Assembly (NCBI RefSeq): GCF_000317125.1 | Contig: NC_019695.1 | Location: 1,228,336 to 1,292,335, forward strand | Direction: 5' to 3' | DNA length: 64,000 bases | Origin: Chroococcidiopsis thermalis PCC 7203 | GTDB taxonomy: Bacteria; Cyanobacteriota; Cyanobacteriia; Cyanobacteriales; Chroococcidiopsidaceae | Shown: in pieces, positions 1 through 8,674 of the stretch | Layout: the number at the start of each line of letters is the position of its first letter | Position numbering within the stretch: position 1 is the first letter of the stretch | Position numbers and translations under genes: made by a program | The notes under the pieces: model-generated | Databases searched by the model: none | The model's input: the letters and a program-made list of their open reading frames with translations, nothing else | What the model was told of the DNA's origin: nothing

Positions 1-172
1 AAATAAGTTTGTCTACTGCTGCACGGCTAATTGCATATTGCCAAGATAGCTCTAAATCTGTTCCTAGACTATTTGGTATTGGTATAAAAATTAGAAAAAG
101 GTATAATGATACGAGTGTCAAGATTAAAAAAAATAGGGGGTATTGAATTTTCTTAAAAGTAGTTTTTTGCAT
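1..172 (-). CDS. Membrane protein, N-terminal fragment (runs off window)
   Basis: An open frame starts with ATG at 172 on the minus strand and continues past the window edge. The visible 57 residues have a short basic N terminus (MQKTTFKK) followed by one hydrophobic segment and then an acidic stretch with DLELSW. This resembles the start of polytopic membrane proteins found in cyanobacterial surface-polysaccharide clusters, but too little is visible to name a family. It lies 28 bp downstream of the next membrane protein gene and is probably co-transcribed with it. Confidence 0.6.
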   Translation of the reverse strand, partial: MQKTTFKKIQYPLFFLILTLVSLYLFLIFIPIPNSLGTDLELSWQYAISRAAVDKLI

Positions 173-200
173 TTTTTATGCTAGGGGATATATAGCCACT

Positions 201-1907
201 TTACTCCACTACATTTACTTTAATTTCACCATCTAATTTGATAAACTGCTTACCTACAGGCTCGTATACCCAAGCTTGTATTACGGTTTCTCCAGGTGGT
301 AACGACTCGAATGAAATATTAGCTGACCATTCTACTTTATTAAATTGAATCGAGTTAGGAGTTGTGTCAACGATCGGACTATTTGGGTTTACAAGCGCAT
401 CGGCAAAAAATGATTTACGATCGCCATAGGAAAACAATACTATATTTGGAATTTCCTGACTGTCTGGTAAGCTAGCCCAGCCTGCTACATCCAAAGTTCC
501 ATTTCTGCTAACAGTAATGAGGGTTCCTTCTGTAGGGGGAGAGTCTAAGTGACCATAGTTCTTGGCTGGCTCAGTAATAAAGGATACATCTTTCGGAAAC
601 TTTCTAAAACCTATTTCCTCCAGAATTCCTGATAGCTTTCTTAGCTGACTAGTAAGAGGTGGTGGAAGAATAGTTTTTTCTAAACAGCTATGTTCTAAAT
701 TATTTATGAATTTTATTAACTCTAAGCAAGTTTCACCAGCAAGTCTTTGTTGGTGAAGAGCTATTGTCGGGGGAATCCGGTTAATAGAATTCATGAAAAT
801 AAACCCTATGAAAATACTAGTAATAAAGACATTTCTTGAAAAAGATAGCCGCCAAAGATGAGCAACAGCAACAACTAATAATATTGAGCAAGTTGTATAT
901 CTTGACGACATAGATTCTCCATAACCTAAACGACCTAATGTGGTTATAAGAGCGAAAAGTATGGCAAATAAGCCTATTGATACCCAAGGTGCTATCTCTA
1001 AACTAAAATTAAATTTTGATTTATACTTTACAAAATAAAATATTAGTAAGAAAAAAGTTGAGAAAAGTATAGCCCCTAAAGTTTTTACAATAAGGGGAAT
1101 ATTAGCATGATATACAATAGGCGCTCCCAGAAGAGTAAAAAAGTAGTATAAAGTACCAAGTGGGTGTTTCAGAAAAAGAAGCGTATCGGGGTGGTAACTT
1201 GGTTTTTGATAACCTATAAAATAAATAGTAAAAGTTCCGATTAAAAGTAAAATCCAGACTGTGATTCTTATTGTTTTTTGCCTATAACTACCCTTAATAG
1301 AAGCTATTGATGGCATTACAGCTAGCCAAGTTAGCAATCCATGCGCTGCAGAGAAGCTAGCTATAAAACAAGGTATTGCTGCTAAATAAAGCCTTTTAGG
1401 AAAATTATTAGATGAAGCAATAATTAAAACAGCTACTGCCAAACAAGCATTAATTAAGAACCATAGTAATTGATAACCCCATAACCAGTTTTCGTACTGG
1501 ATTATGGAGAACAATAAAATACAGGTTAAGAAATTTGTTAAGTGTTTTGAATTGCTAAAATTATTTCTGCCTTCTAGTAGGGAAAGTTTATATAGCAGTA
1601 AAAATGTCATGCCTACTAAAAATACGCTAAAATATAATTCATATTTAATGTTCCAGTTTGATATTAAAGCCAAACCAACAAATATAAGCTTTGGAAAAAA
1701 TGTTCTATGTTCGTTGTGTTGAGCAAAAAAATCTTCAAAATCTGCTTTTCCTGTTAAAACTTTTTCAAACAGGCTAACTAAATCCCATTGATCTCCTAAG
1801 GGAGCATTGACACTAAAAAAAGCTATAAAACATAGAGTAACTGTAGGTGGAATGAGAAAAATTGTTGCTAATGGTGGCTTGAATTTAGAAATGGTAGTTT
1901 TATACAT
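201..1907 (-). CDS. Polytopic membrane protein, possibly a GT-C type glycosyltransferase
   Basis: A 568-residue protein with a basic N terminus and roughly ten hydrophobic segments through residue ~390, followed by a soluble ~180-residue C-terminal part. After the first membrane segment there is an acidic loop with GDQWD at residues 38-42 and a nearby QHNEHR motif. Acidic residues in the first external loop are typical of GT-C enzymes, which use lipid-linked sugars, but I see no diagnostic family motif, so the enzymatic role is inferred. It is downstream of four polysaccharide-type genes on the same strand, which supports a role in assembling or decorating a surface glycan. ATG start at 1907. 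Confidence 0.6.
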   Translation of the reverse strand: MYKTTISKFKPPLATIFLIPPTVTLCFIAFFSVNAPLGDQWDLVSLFEKVLTGKADFEDFFAQHNEHRTFFPKLIFVGLALISNWNIKYELYFSVFLVGMTFLLLYKLSLLEGRNNFSNSKHLTNFLTCILLFSIIQYENWLWGYQLLWFLINACLAVAVLIIASSNNFPKRLYLAAIPCFIASFSAAHGLLTWLAVMPSIASIKGSYRQKTIRITVWILLLIGTFTIYFIGYQKPSYHPDTLLFLKHPLGTLYYFFTLLGAPIVYHANIPLIVKTLGAILFSTFFLLIFYFVKYKSKFNFSLEIAPWVSIGLFAILFALITTLGRLGYGESMSSRYTTCSILLVVAVAHLWRLSFSRNVFITSIFIGFIFMNSINRIPPTIALHQQRLAGETCLELIKFINNLEHSCLEKTILPPPLTSQLRKLSGILEEIGFRKFPKDVSFITEPAKNYGHLDSPPTEGTLITVSRNGTLDVAGWASLPDSQEIPNIVLFSYGDRKSFFADALVNPNSPIVDTTPNSIQFNKVEWSANISFESLPPGETVIQAWVYEPVGKQFIKLDGEIKVNVVE

Positions 1908-1998
1908 TAAAGTTTATTTTTTGTGTAATAAACAAGGTATTTTAATAATAGAAATTTACTATCAATAGCCTTCTTATTGCTGGTGTTACAACTAATCC

Positions 1999-3066
1999 TT
2001 AAAGAAAAATCTCGCTAACTTGATGCTCGAATTTATGCAGCCACTCATAAATTTCAGTTAGAGTTGTTTTTGCATCTTTCTGAGGTTGCCATCCAGTGGC
2101 ATACATGACCTTGCTAGAGTCTGTAATAAAAATTGGTACATCTCCCATTCGAGAGGCTGGAAGGGGAGTAATTGGTATGCTATGCCCGCAGATTTCCTGG
2201 CAAAGCTGCGTCGTCTCGCAGAGTGAAAGTGTATTGTTTACCCCACCGCCTACATTAAATGTCTGTCCAGCTAATTTTGATAATTGATGAATTTGCAGGT
2301 CAATTAAGTTTAGGAGATCGCTTACATGTAAAAAATCTCTTACCTGCTTGCCCGTTCCACCGTAGCCAATGTATTTCAACGATCGCTTGAAGTAGTGAAA
2401 TGCCATCCACAGAGCAAATACGCCTTGATCGACCTTGCCCATTTGCCAGGGTCCAGTCAGCACGCCACAGCGGTTAATTATAGTTCTTAGTCCATAAGCC
2501 TCGGCATATTCAGCCACCAACAGCTCTGACGCTAACTTAGTAGCACCGTAAAGCGATCGCGACCCATTTAAAGGAAAATTCTCAGCAATACCTTGGCTCG
2601 ATGCTCCTGGTAAACTTTGTTGCTCTAAGAGTTGAAACCGTGTTTCTGCCTCTTTAAACTGCAAATTACTAAGGCTCTTAATTGGATAGATTCTACTAGT
2701 AGAAAGAAAAATAAAATCTGCTTGAGTTTGTCGAGCCAATTCCAGACAGTTTATCGTTCCCACCAAATTTGTTTGTAGTACGTACCCTGGAGACGCATAT
2801 CCCGCTAAAACTGATGGTTCTGCCGAACACTCTACAATTAAATCGGGTTTAAGTGCCACTGGATCGAGATCTTCTTGATTTCGTACATCTCCATGAATAA
2901 ACTGAATACCTGCTTGCTTCAATCGAGGTAAATTTAGCTCTGAACCCCGCCGCTTGAGGTTATCTAAAGCAGTAATCTGCCAGTCAGGATAGCGCTGAGC
3001 CAACCCCAACGCTAAAGTACTACCTACAAAACCTGCTCCTCCTGTAATCAAAACTTGTCGAGTCAT
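1999..3066 (-). CDS. NAD-dependent sugar epimerase/dehydratase (extended SDR)
   Basis: A 355-residue extended short-chain dehydrogenase. The Rossmann motif TGGAGFVGS is at residues 8-16, followed by an ALDNLKRRGS segment that resembles CDP-tyvelose/CDP-paratose 2-epimerases. The catalytic YxxxK is present as YGATK near residue 172. Such enzymes convert nucleotide sugars in the cytoplasm by NAD-dependent oxidation and reduction. The start at 3066 is 5 bp from the stop of the upstream methyltransferase gene, which indicates tight operon coupling. The exact substrate cannot be read from the sequence; UDP-glucose 4-epimerase-type activity is the alternative. Confidence 0.8.
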   Translation of the reverse strand: MTRQVLITGGAGFVGSTLALGLAQRYPDWQITALDNLKRRGSELNLPRLKQAGIQFIHGDVRNQEDLDPVALKPDLIVECSAEPSVLAGYASPGYVLQTNLVGTINCLELARQTQADFIFLSTSRIYPIKSLSNLQFKEAETRFQLLEQQSLPGASSQGIAENFPLNGSRSLYGATKLASELLVAEYAEAYGLRTIINRCGVLTGPWQMGKVDQGVFALWMAFHYFKRSLKYIGYGGTGKQVRDFLHVSDLLNLIDLQIHQLSKLAGQTFNVGGGVNNTLSLCETTQLCQEICGHSIPITPLPASRMGDVPIFITDSSKVMYATGWQPQKDAKTTLTEIYEWLHKFEHQVSEIFL

Positions 3067-3071
3067 CAGAT

Positions 3072-3788
3072 CTATCTCCCGATTGCTGGTAATTCATTAA
3101 CTTTGGAAGGTTTAACTACTTTCACAAACATTTGTCCTCCTAAAAACCTCCACAAAATTTTCAATTTAAGGTAGAGTCTTAAAAGCTGAGGTGAGGTCAA
3201 TCTACCTTTTGTTGAATAAGGTAGGAATCTAGGAATTAACACATCAATCTCAAACCCCACAGTCTCTAAGATTTCTTTCAAAGAAAGGTGCGTCAGTGGT
3301 AATTTATGATCGATAAAGTCATAGTATTCCTTAAATGAGTACTTAAAGTTGGGCTGAATAATTAACAGAGAGCCACCAGGTTTAAGGCGATCCCAGCAAA
3401 ATAATAAAATCTCAATTAACTCTTCTTTATTATTTAAATGTTCAAAAAAGTTAGAAATAAAGATACGATCGACACGCTTGACAAACAAATCTCGTTCTTT
3501 AAAGTTTAGAAGATTTAAATGGGCGATCCTAACGTCAGAATTAGCAAATACTTGAGAGTCAGGATTTAAATCAATTAAGTATTTTTCTTTCGCTTGAATC
3601 TGATTGATAAACTCGCAATATCCTCCCCCAATATCTAATACAACTGAGTCTTGTCCGACATGTTTTTGTAAAAAGTTTTCTATTAAAACTTTCCATAAAG
3701 CAATTTTAGCTCTCTTCTCTTTATAATTAAATCGATTGCTGTAAAGTCTTTTGAGATATTTCTCTTGGTTTAAATGTGAAATAGTCAT
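3072..3788 (-). CDS. Class I SAM-dependent methyltransferase
   Basis: A 238-residue protein with SAM-binding motif I (VVLDIGGGYCEF, residues 49-60), an acidic end of strand 2 (YLIDLNP), and a post-motif segment RLKPGGSLLIIQPN typical of class I methyltransferases of the methyltransf_11/23 type. It sits between two sugar-nucleotide epimerases and a GtrA-GT2 protein, so methylation of a sugar or lipid-linked glycan precursor is the likely role, although the substrate is not shown by sequence. ATG at 3788, 44 bp after the GtrA-GT2 stop. Confidence 0.75.
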   Translation of the reverse strand: MTISHLNQEKYLKRLYSNRFNYKEKRAKIALWKVLIENFLQKHVGQDSVVLDIGGGYCEFINQIQAKEKYLIDLNPDSQVFANSDVRIAHLNLLNFKERDLFVKRVDRIFISNFFEHLNNKEELIEILLFCWDRLKPGGSLLIIQPNFKYSFKEYYDFIDHKLPLTHLSLKEILETVGFEIDVLIPRFLPYSTKGRLTSPQLLRLYLKLKILWRFLGGQMFVKVVKPSKVNELPAIGR

Positions 3789-3832
3789 AAATTTATGAGC
3801 TTCCTCAAATTAAAAAGTATTCCTTTTCAGGC

Positions 3833-5098
3833 TCATCTACGAATTGCAGATTGTAAGTTCTTCCGAACATAATCTCCTCTAGAAAGTTTCTTTTCTAGAA
3901 AGATACAGAGGGCAATAAATAAATAACGGCTCCCCATCTCTTTTAGCTTTAACTTAGACACTCCTGTTGTACGATTGCGCCAGGAAATTGGTATAACTGC
4001 GTAAGAGTAGCCTCGCGCGATCGCTTTAAGCGGAATTTCAACCGTAAGATTAAAGTGATGAGATAAAAGTGGATAAACTCCCTTAATGACTTCTCGGCGA
4101 TAAGCCTTAAAAGCATTAGTCGTGTCATTGAAGTTTAAGCCAAATAAGATTTGAATAAATAAATTGGCTAAACGATTCACAATTAACTTATGAGCTGGAT
4201 AATCAATGACTTTACCACCTTTAATAAAGCGAGAACCAAACACGCATTCGTAACCTTGGCATAGCTTATAGTAGTAAGCAACTATGTCTTCTGGAGCATC
4301 AGAGCAATCTGCCATCACAATCGCTACAGCATCCCCTTGAAAATTCTCTAAACCGCAGCGTACTGCAAAACCAAAACCATTAGGATAATAGTTATTAATG
4401 TAGGTTACTTTAGGATTTTGTAAGCGAAGCTGTTGTAAAACTGCTTCTGTGCGATCGCGACTATTATCATTAACTACTAAAATGTCGTAAGGGATGTACT
4501 TCTCTTCTAAAACTTGGCTAATCGATTGGATTGTTCGGGCAATACAATCCTCTTCGTTATAAGCTGGAATGACTATTGAAAGAACCAGAGTAGGTTCAAT
4601 ACTTGTGGAGGTTACAGGTAGTTTGGCTGAATTTGACGGACTTGCTAAAGCTGGTGCTAATCCTTCTGGGTAATACAGCTCGGTCTTTTTCCTAGTTTGA
4701 AATACTAAGCGATCGCTAATTATATAGTTAAGAATAGCACCTAGTAGCACACCTATTAGGGTATTATTTTGAGGGCTAAGACTTAACCAATCGAGGATAG
4801 GAAAAAGTATTAAACGTATAATTATGCTCGAACTAGCAGATATATGATAGAGCGGTAACTGTCGCCACAAAACTTTTTCCAGCCTCCAATCACCGCCAGT
4901 CCATACCCAGATGCGGTAGATAAAAAAACTAAATAATAAGGAAACCTCCATTGATATTGCATTGGCTAGATTTCGCAATTCAGGTGTATGAAACCCTAAG
5001 CGATCGATTAATAGAGAAATGAGCCACACATTCAGTGCTGCTGCTACACCTCCACCAATGAAAAATTTAACTGTTCGTTGTTGAAATATTTTTTGCAT
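3833..5098 (-). CDS. GtrA-like membrane domain fused to a GT2 glycosyltransferase
   Basis: A 421-residue fusion. Residues ~8-135 form a GtrA-like domain with four hydrophobic helices; residues ~171-390 form a GT2 domain with VLSIVIPAYNEED (172-184), VVNDNSRDRT (208-217), a DCSDAPE metal/sugar-binding region (264-270) and GSRFIKGG. GT2 enzymes of this type (DPM1-like) put a sugar on polyprenyl phosphate, and GtrA proteins are linked to moving such lipid-linked sugars across the membrane. One polypeptide may therefore do both steps (inference). The domain order is GtrA first, the reverse of the arrangement I know best. It is 63 bp downstream of the epimerase at 5162. Confidence 0.8.
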   Translation of the reverse strand: MQKIFQQRTVKFFIGGGVAAALNVWLISLLIDRLGFHTPELRNLANAISMEVSLLFSFFIYRIWVWTGGDWRLEKVLWRQLPLYHISASSSIIIRLILFPILDWLSLSPQNNTLIGVLLGAILNYIISDRLVFQTRKKTELYYPEGLAPALASPSNSAKLPVTSTSIEPTLVLSIVIPAYNEEDCIARTIQSISQVLEEKYIPYDILVVNDNSRDRTEAVLQQLRLQNPKVTYINNYYPNGFGFAVRCGLENFQGDAVAIVMADCSDAPEDIVAYYYKLCQGYECVFGSRFIKGGKVIDYPAHKLIVNRLANLFIQILFGLNFNDTTNAFKAYRREVIKGVYPLLSHHFNLTVEIPLKAIARGYSYAVIPISWRNRTTGVSKLKLKEMGSRYLFIALCIFLEKKLSRGDYVRKNLQSAIRR

Positions 5099-5161
5099 CG
5101 CTACTACTCCAATATAAATGAAGCTAAGAGAGTAATTCGCACGACTTAAACTAGCTATTTT

Positions 5162-6226
5162 TTAATTCCAACGACTCGTATTTTGAATGTAAATCTCTTT
5201 GATAATGTTTTTGATGCCATAGGTTAAATTCCAGCCTGGATAATGCTGCTGGAACTTCCGAACATCGCTAATCCACCAAATATGATCTCCGCTTCTATTA
5301 ACTTCTTCATAACTCCAATTGAGTTTTTTCTCAGCGATCGCTTCACATTCTTGAATCGCTTCTAATATCGAGCAATTACTGAACCGACTTCCCCCAATGT
5401 TGTAAACTTCACCAATTCGAGGAGCTTGGTAAAAATGATAGAAAGCATTGACTAGATCGTAGCTATGAATATTGTCTCTGACTTGCTTACCCTTATAGCC
5501 ATAAACCCGATAGGGTTTTCCTAACATCGTGCATTTCATTAAATAAGATAAAAACCCATGTAATTCAGTACCTGAGTGACTAGGACCTGTTAAACATCCA
5601 CCTCGAAAACTAGCAGTTTTCATGTCAAAGTAACGTCCGTATTCTTGGACTAATACATCCGCTGCAACCTTGGAAGTTCCAAACAAAGAGTGTTTGCATT
5701 GGTCAATACACATTGTTTCATCAATGCCAACACTGTATGGGTGCGTTTCCTCAATTTCCCAACGCCACTCTTGCTCGATTAGTGGTAAGAAATTCGGTTT
5801 GTCTCCATAAACTTTATTAGTAGAACAAAAAATGAAAACTGCATTTGGACAAATTTGACGGGTATTTTCTAGTAAGATCAAAGTGCCGTTAGCATTGACT
5901 GTAAAATCAGTGTAGGGGTCGCGAGCTGCCCAGTCGTGTGAAGGCTGAGCTGCTGTATGAATAATTAAGCTAATGTCTGTGCCATAGTCTTGAAATAGTT
6001 TGGTAACTGCCTCGCGATCGCGAATATCAATATTATGATGAATGTAGCGTTCTTCATATTTTTCTAATAGCAAATCGCGGTTCCATTTAGTTGAGGCATT
6101 TTCCCCAAAGAATGTTTGCCGCATATTATTATCAATTCCTACAACGGTATAACCCCGGTCGCAGAAAAATCTCACTGATTCAGAACCAATTAATCCTGCC
6201 GAACCCGTGACTAGAATAATTGTCAT
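5162..6226 (-). CDS. NAD-dependent epimerase/dehydratase, CDP-paratose 2-epimerase-like
   Basis: A 354-residue extended SDR with TGSAGLIGS at residues 7-15 and a [10 protein letters not shown] segment typical of the subfamily usually annotated as CDP-paratose 2-epimerase-like. At the catalytic YxxxK position the sequence reads FGTSK, so the expected Tyr is Phe. From memory related proteins share this change, which would make it a subfamily feature rather than a defect, but I cannot check this. It is the first gene of the visible minus-strand polysaccharide cluster, with about 420 bp of non-coding DNA upstream that should contain the promoter. Confidence 0.75.
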   Translation of the reverse strand: MTIILVTGSAGLIGSESVRFFCDRGYTVVGIDNNMRQTFFGENASTKWNRDLLLEKYEERYIHHNIDIRDREAVTKLFQDYGTDISLIIHTAAQPSHDWAARDPYTDFTVNANGTLILLENTRQICPNAVFIFCSTNKVYGDKPNFLPLIEQEWRWEIEETHPYSVGIDETMCIDQCKHSLFGTSKVAADVLVQEYGRYFDMKTASFRGGCLTGPSHSGTELHGFLSYLMKCTMLGKPYRVYGYKGKQVRDNIHSYDLVNAFYHFYQAPRIGEVYNIGGSRFSNCSILEAIQECEAIAEKKLNWSYEEVNRSGDHIWWISDVRKFQQHYPGWNLTYGIKNIIKEIYIQNTSRWN

Positions 6227-6642
6227 AACTTTTTATAGTAGCTTTAGCATGTATCTGCTGTCAGATTGCAGCTTCACAACTACCTCTAGTAGCTCTTAAA
6301 GCTAAATTTAAAAAAACCTTAAAATAGTCCTCGAACAGTTTACTAGTAGGTAATAGTAAGTTGAAGTACTACTTTAGGAAGCAATCTAGTCTCTATATTC
6401 TGCTAGAAGCTATATTTTGTTAAGACAGAAAAGTTCAGGACTTGAAAAATAATGGAATTGACAGTAAGGTAAGTAGTTTGTTCGTGGCGATGGTTATACT
6501 TTATGTAATGCGTGCTTTGTTAGCAAAAGTTTTTGAATACAATACAAATTTTGCTAAGATAATACTGATATAATTAGTATTTAAGATTTTTAATATTAGA
6601 ATTGTTAAAAAGTGAATTAGGAAACTTATGAACAAATTTAGC
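6227..6642. other. Intergenic region upstream of polysaccharide cluster
   Basis: About 415 bp separate the first polysaccharide gene from the tnpB stop. The DNA is AT-rich and should contain the minus-strand promoter of the cluster, but I see no convincing -35/-10 pair. It holds two small inverted repeats: TTAGCAAAA (6520-6528) with TTTTGCTAA (6549-6557), and AATACT with AGTATT just after. No reading frame here looks real; one open on the minus strand at 6501-6734 only overlaps the tnpB end. Confidence 0.6.
6520..6557. repeat. Perfect 9-bp inverted repeat
   Basis: TTAGCAAAA at 6520-6528 pairs with TTTTGCTAA at 6549-6557 across a 20-base loop. It lies outside the IS605 element, between it and the polysaccharide operon. 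Function unknown; it could be a terminator-like hairpin or a protein-binding site. Confidence 0.5.
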
Positions 6643-7878
6643 TTAGAAAATTGACACTCCCCCGCTAATTGAATCGCGCAATGTAGCGGGAGATTCTTGT
6701 TTCTCAGAAACACGCTTTTTGGTACAAGTACCAACGAGTCTTACTGCTTCTCCACAAGCTTGAATTTCTGTGTGTCCCACAGTATTTGTTGACAGTATTC
6801 TTATCCCTTCTGCTCTCAAGTTTCGTGAGGCATTTTCATCTCTGTCGTGGGTTGTTTGACAACCTGGGCAAATCCACTCACGGATACTTAAATTCAGCAA
6901 ATCATTTTTATGACCACAACATGAACAAAGCTTTGTACTGGGAAAGAATCTGTCAACTTGGATGAAGTTACCTTCTTCTCTCTCTAGTTTGTAGCTGATG
7001 AAATTAAGCAGCATTCCAAAACCAGCATCATGTATTGACTTGGCTAACTTGGTACGCGCTAATCCTTTAACACAAAGGTTCTCAGTTACTATGACTTGGT
7101 TATCGTCAACTAACTTTCGTGAGAGTTTATGGAGAAAATCTTGTCTTGTGTTTGATATTTTTTCGTGAACTTTAGCGACTACTTTGATTGCCTTACGCCT
7201 ATTGTTAGATCCCTTGACTTTACGAGATAAAGATTTTTGTCTAACTCTTAGTCTTTTAGCGTATTTTCTAGTGGGTTTGATTGGATCAACTTTGTAACAG
7301 GTTTCACCATCAAAGACAGTTACTAGACTATTTAGCCCAAGGTCGATTCCTGATATCTTTCCCTGTTTTTTAGTAGCTAACTTATCAGTCTCGAATAGTA
7401 TCGCCGCAAAATATTTATCTGTACTTGTTTTGGAAACAGTTACGGATTTAATCTTGCTGTTGACAGTCTTAGAAAGACTAACTTTAACCAATCCAAGTTT
7501 AGGAAGTTTTAAGCTACCCTCCTTAATCGAACAGCTTTCAGGAAAGCGGATTGACTGCTTAGAATGTTTACTTTTGAACTTAGGAAATCCAGTACGTTTC
7601 AAAAAGAAATTCTTAAATGCAGTTTCTAGATTCTTAAGCGATTGTTGCAGGACAGCAGCAGTTGGTTCTTGCAACCATTCATAATCAGACAGTTTCTTCA
7701 ACTGAGTTAGGTCTTTTGCCATTTGGCAGTAAGTCATACCTTTCCCAGTTTCTTGATATTGAGTATTAGTTTTGTTGAGGTAAAAATTCCAAACAAAGCG
7801 AGAACACCCAAAGCTCTTAGCTAAAGATATCTCTTGCTCTTTATTTGGATAAATTCTGACCTTTAATACGTCTAACAT
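6643..7878 (-). CDS. tnpB: TnpB RNA-guided endonuclease (IS605 OrfB)
   Basis: A 411-residue TnpB. It has the N-terminal helix-turn-helix type start (MLDVLKVRIYPNKEQE), a RuvC-like nuclease with Asp in GIDLGLNSLV (~residue 178), Glu in VTENLCVKGL (~265) and Asp in THDRDENAS (~345), and a zinc finger with CSCCGHK and CPGCQ. All catalytic residues are present, so it is probably active. TnpB is an RNA-guided DNA endonuclease that cuts donor sites and favours element retention. The ATG at 7878 is chosen over an in-frame TTG one codon upstream. If TCAA at 6654-6651 is the element end, the last codons and stop lie in flanking DNA. Confidence 0.95.
   Translation of the reverse strand: MLDVLKVRIYPNKEQEISLAKSFGCSRFVWNFYLNKTNTQYQETGKGMTYCQMAKDLTQLKKLSDYEWLQEPTAAVLQQSLKNLETAFKNFFLKRTGFPKFKSKHSKQSIRFPESCSIKEGSLKLPKLGLVKVSLSKTVNSKIKSVTVSKTSTDKYFAAILFETDKLATKKQGKISGIDLGLNSLVTVFDGETCYKVDPIKPTRKYAKRLRVRQKSLSRKVKGSNNRRKAIKVVAKVHEKISNTRQDFLHKLSRKLVDDNQVIVTENLCVKGLARTKLAKSIHDAGFGMLLNFISYKLEREEGNFIQVDRFFPSTKLCSCCGHKNDLLNLSIREWICPGCQTTHDRDENASRNLRAEGIRILSTNTVGHTEIQACGEAVRLVGTCTKKRVSEKQESPATLRDSISGGVSIF
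6651..6800 (-). ncRNA. Candidate omega RNA (reRNA) of the TnpB system
   Basis: In IS605 elements the guide RNA of TnpB is transcribed from the tnpB 3' end through the right end, and its guide comes from the flanking DNA. Here the corresponding minus-strand segment ends with the right-end hairpin (6657-6692) and, if TCAA at 6654-6651 is the true end, the guide would begin at 6650 with UUUUCUAAGCUAAAUUUGUU. The scaffold limits are inferred from the family, not seen directly. Confidence 0.45.
6657..6692. repeat. IS605 right-end subterminal hairpin
   Basis: CCCGCTA (6661-6667) pairs with TAGCGGG (6684-6690); the outer CTC/GAG can extend the stem across two unpaired C residues. It overlaps the last codons of tnpB. 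It resembles the left-end hairpin (CTCCCGTTA/TAACGGGAG), as expected for the TnpA-recognised imperfect palindromes. Confidence 0.75.
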
Positions 7879-7938
7879 CAATATAAGTTATGCGAAACTA
7901 GTGGGAATATACTACTTACCGCTATACCTTGTCAATAT

Positions 7939-8346
7939 ATGTATAATCACGGTTTCAGGTCTGTTTACAAACTTAACGCTCATATTGTTCTAGTCGTCAA
8001 GTACCGCAGGAAAGCTATTAACGCAGAAATCTTAAACAGGCTAAAAGAAATAATCACGGACACCCTTAAAAAGTGGGATTGCGAGCTATTGGAATTTAAT
8101 GGCGAAGCAGACCATGTACACTTATTAATTGATTACAAGCCTGACAAACCCCTCTCAACACTCATTGGAAATATCAAAACAGTGAGCAGCAGATTAATTC
8201 GCAAAGAGTTTCCCTGTTTGGCTAAAAAATACTTCTACAACAAACCTTACTTTTGGACTGGTGCGTATTTTGTAGCTAGCTGCGGTGGTGTCACAGTTGA
8301 ACAATTAAAAAATTACGTTGAGAACCAAGAACAGTCAAAACAATGA
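7939..8346 (+). CDS. tnpA: TnpA Y1 single-strand transposase (IS200/IS605)
   Basis: A 135-residue Y1 HUH transposase. The HUH motif appears as HVH in GEADHVHLLIDY (about residues 56-67), and the catalytic Tyr is in LKNYVENQ near the C terminus. Length is normal for the family. TnpA excises and inserts the element as single-stranded DNA by recognising the two subterminal hairpins. It is transcribed away from tnpB with only about 60 bp between the starts, which must hold both promoters. No frameshift or missing catalytic residue is seen. Confidence 0.95.
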   Translation: MYNHGFRSVYKLNAHIVLVVKYRRKAINAEILNRLKEIITDTLKKWDCELLEFNGEADHVHLLIDYKPDKPLSTLIGNIKTVSSRLIRKEFPCLAKKYFYNKPYFWTGAYFVASCGGVTVEQLKNYVENQEQSKQ

Positions 8347-8674
8347 TTTGCTGCGCTCAGTTTTATGTTGGTCGCAATTCATCTCCCGTTAAGTCTGCGA
8401 CTGTAACGGGAGTCCTCTTGCTCCATTAAGATAGATGAATTGTAAAAAAAAAGAACTATTTCGGAGACAATACCTTGATATAATGTTTTATCCTCTGATA
8501 AAAAGCAAGCATAAAGAAAGGTTGATAGGAGATTGCTAACCATCAACCCTGTCTTATGTTTAAACTTCAAATTGAAGTAAGATGACGTTTACGTTAACAC
8601 AATAATGAAGCTGCTAAATGACAATTAGACTGCGACTAGTTACAAACTCAAAGTATTAATCCTTGGACAAAAAC
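8347..8674. other. IS605 end and non-coding spacer
   Basis: After tnpA the stretch holds the left-end hairpin and, beyond about 8425, roughly 245 bp of AT-rich DNA in which I see no gene, RNA or strong hairpin. A 63-codon minus-strand open frame at 8379-8570 has no recognisable features and crosses the IS boundary. Confidence 0.6.
8383..8412. repeat. IS605 left-end hairpin
   Basis: A perfect 9-bp stem, CTCCCGTTA (8383-8391) and TAACGGGAG (8404-8412), with a 12-base loop, 37 bp after the tnpA stop. Position and similarity to the hairpin at the tnpB end identify it as the TnpA-binding left end. Confidence 0.8.

Larger units (their letters stand above)
6651..8425. mobile_element. IS200/IS605-family element with divergent tnpA and tnpB
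   Basis: The element contains tnpB on minus and tnpA on plus, back to back (IS605 arrangement), bounded by a subterminal hairpin at each end (6657-6692 and 8383-8412). A TCAA on the minus strand (plus-strand TTGA at 6651-6654) fits the usual right-end cleavage tetranucleotide. The left boundary near 8425 is estimated from a TTAA on the minus strand at 8426-8429. Both genes look intact. Exact ends need comparison with an empty site. No target-site duplication is expected for this family. Confidence 0.8.

Noticed and set aside
6501-6734. 77-codon minus-strand frame at the tnpB end
   Set aside because: It spans the IS boundary and overlaps tnpB in another frame.
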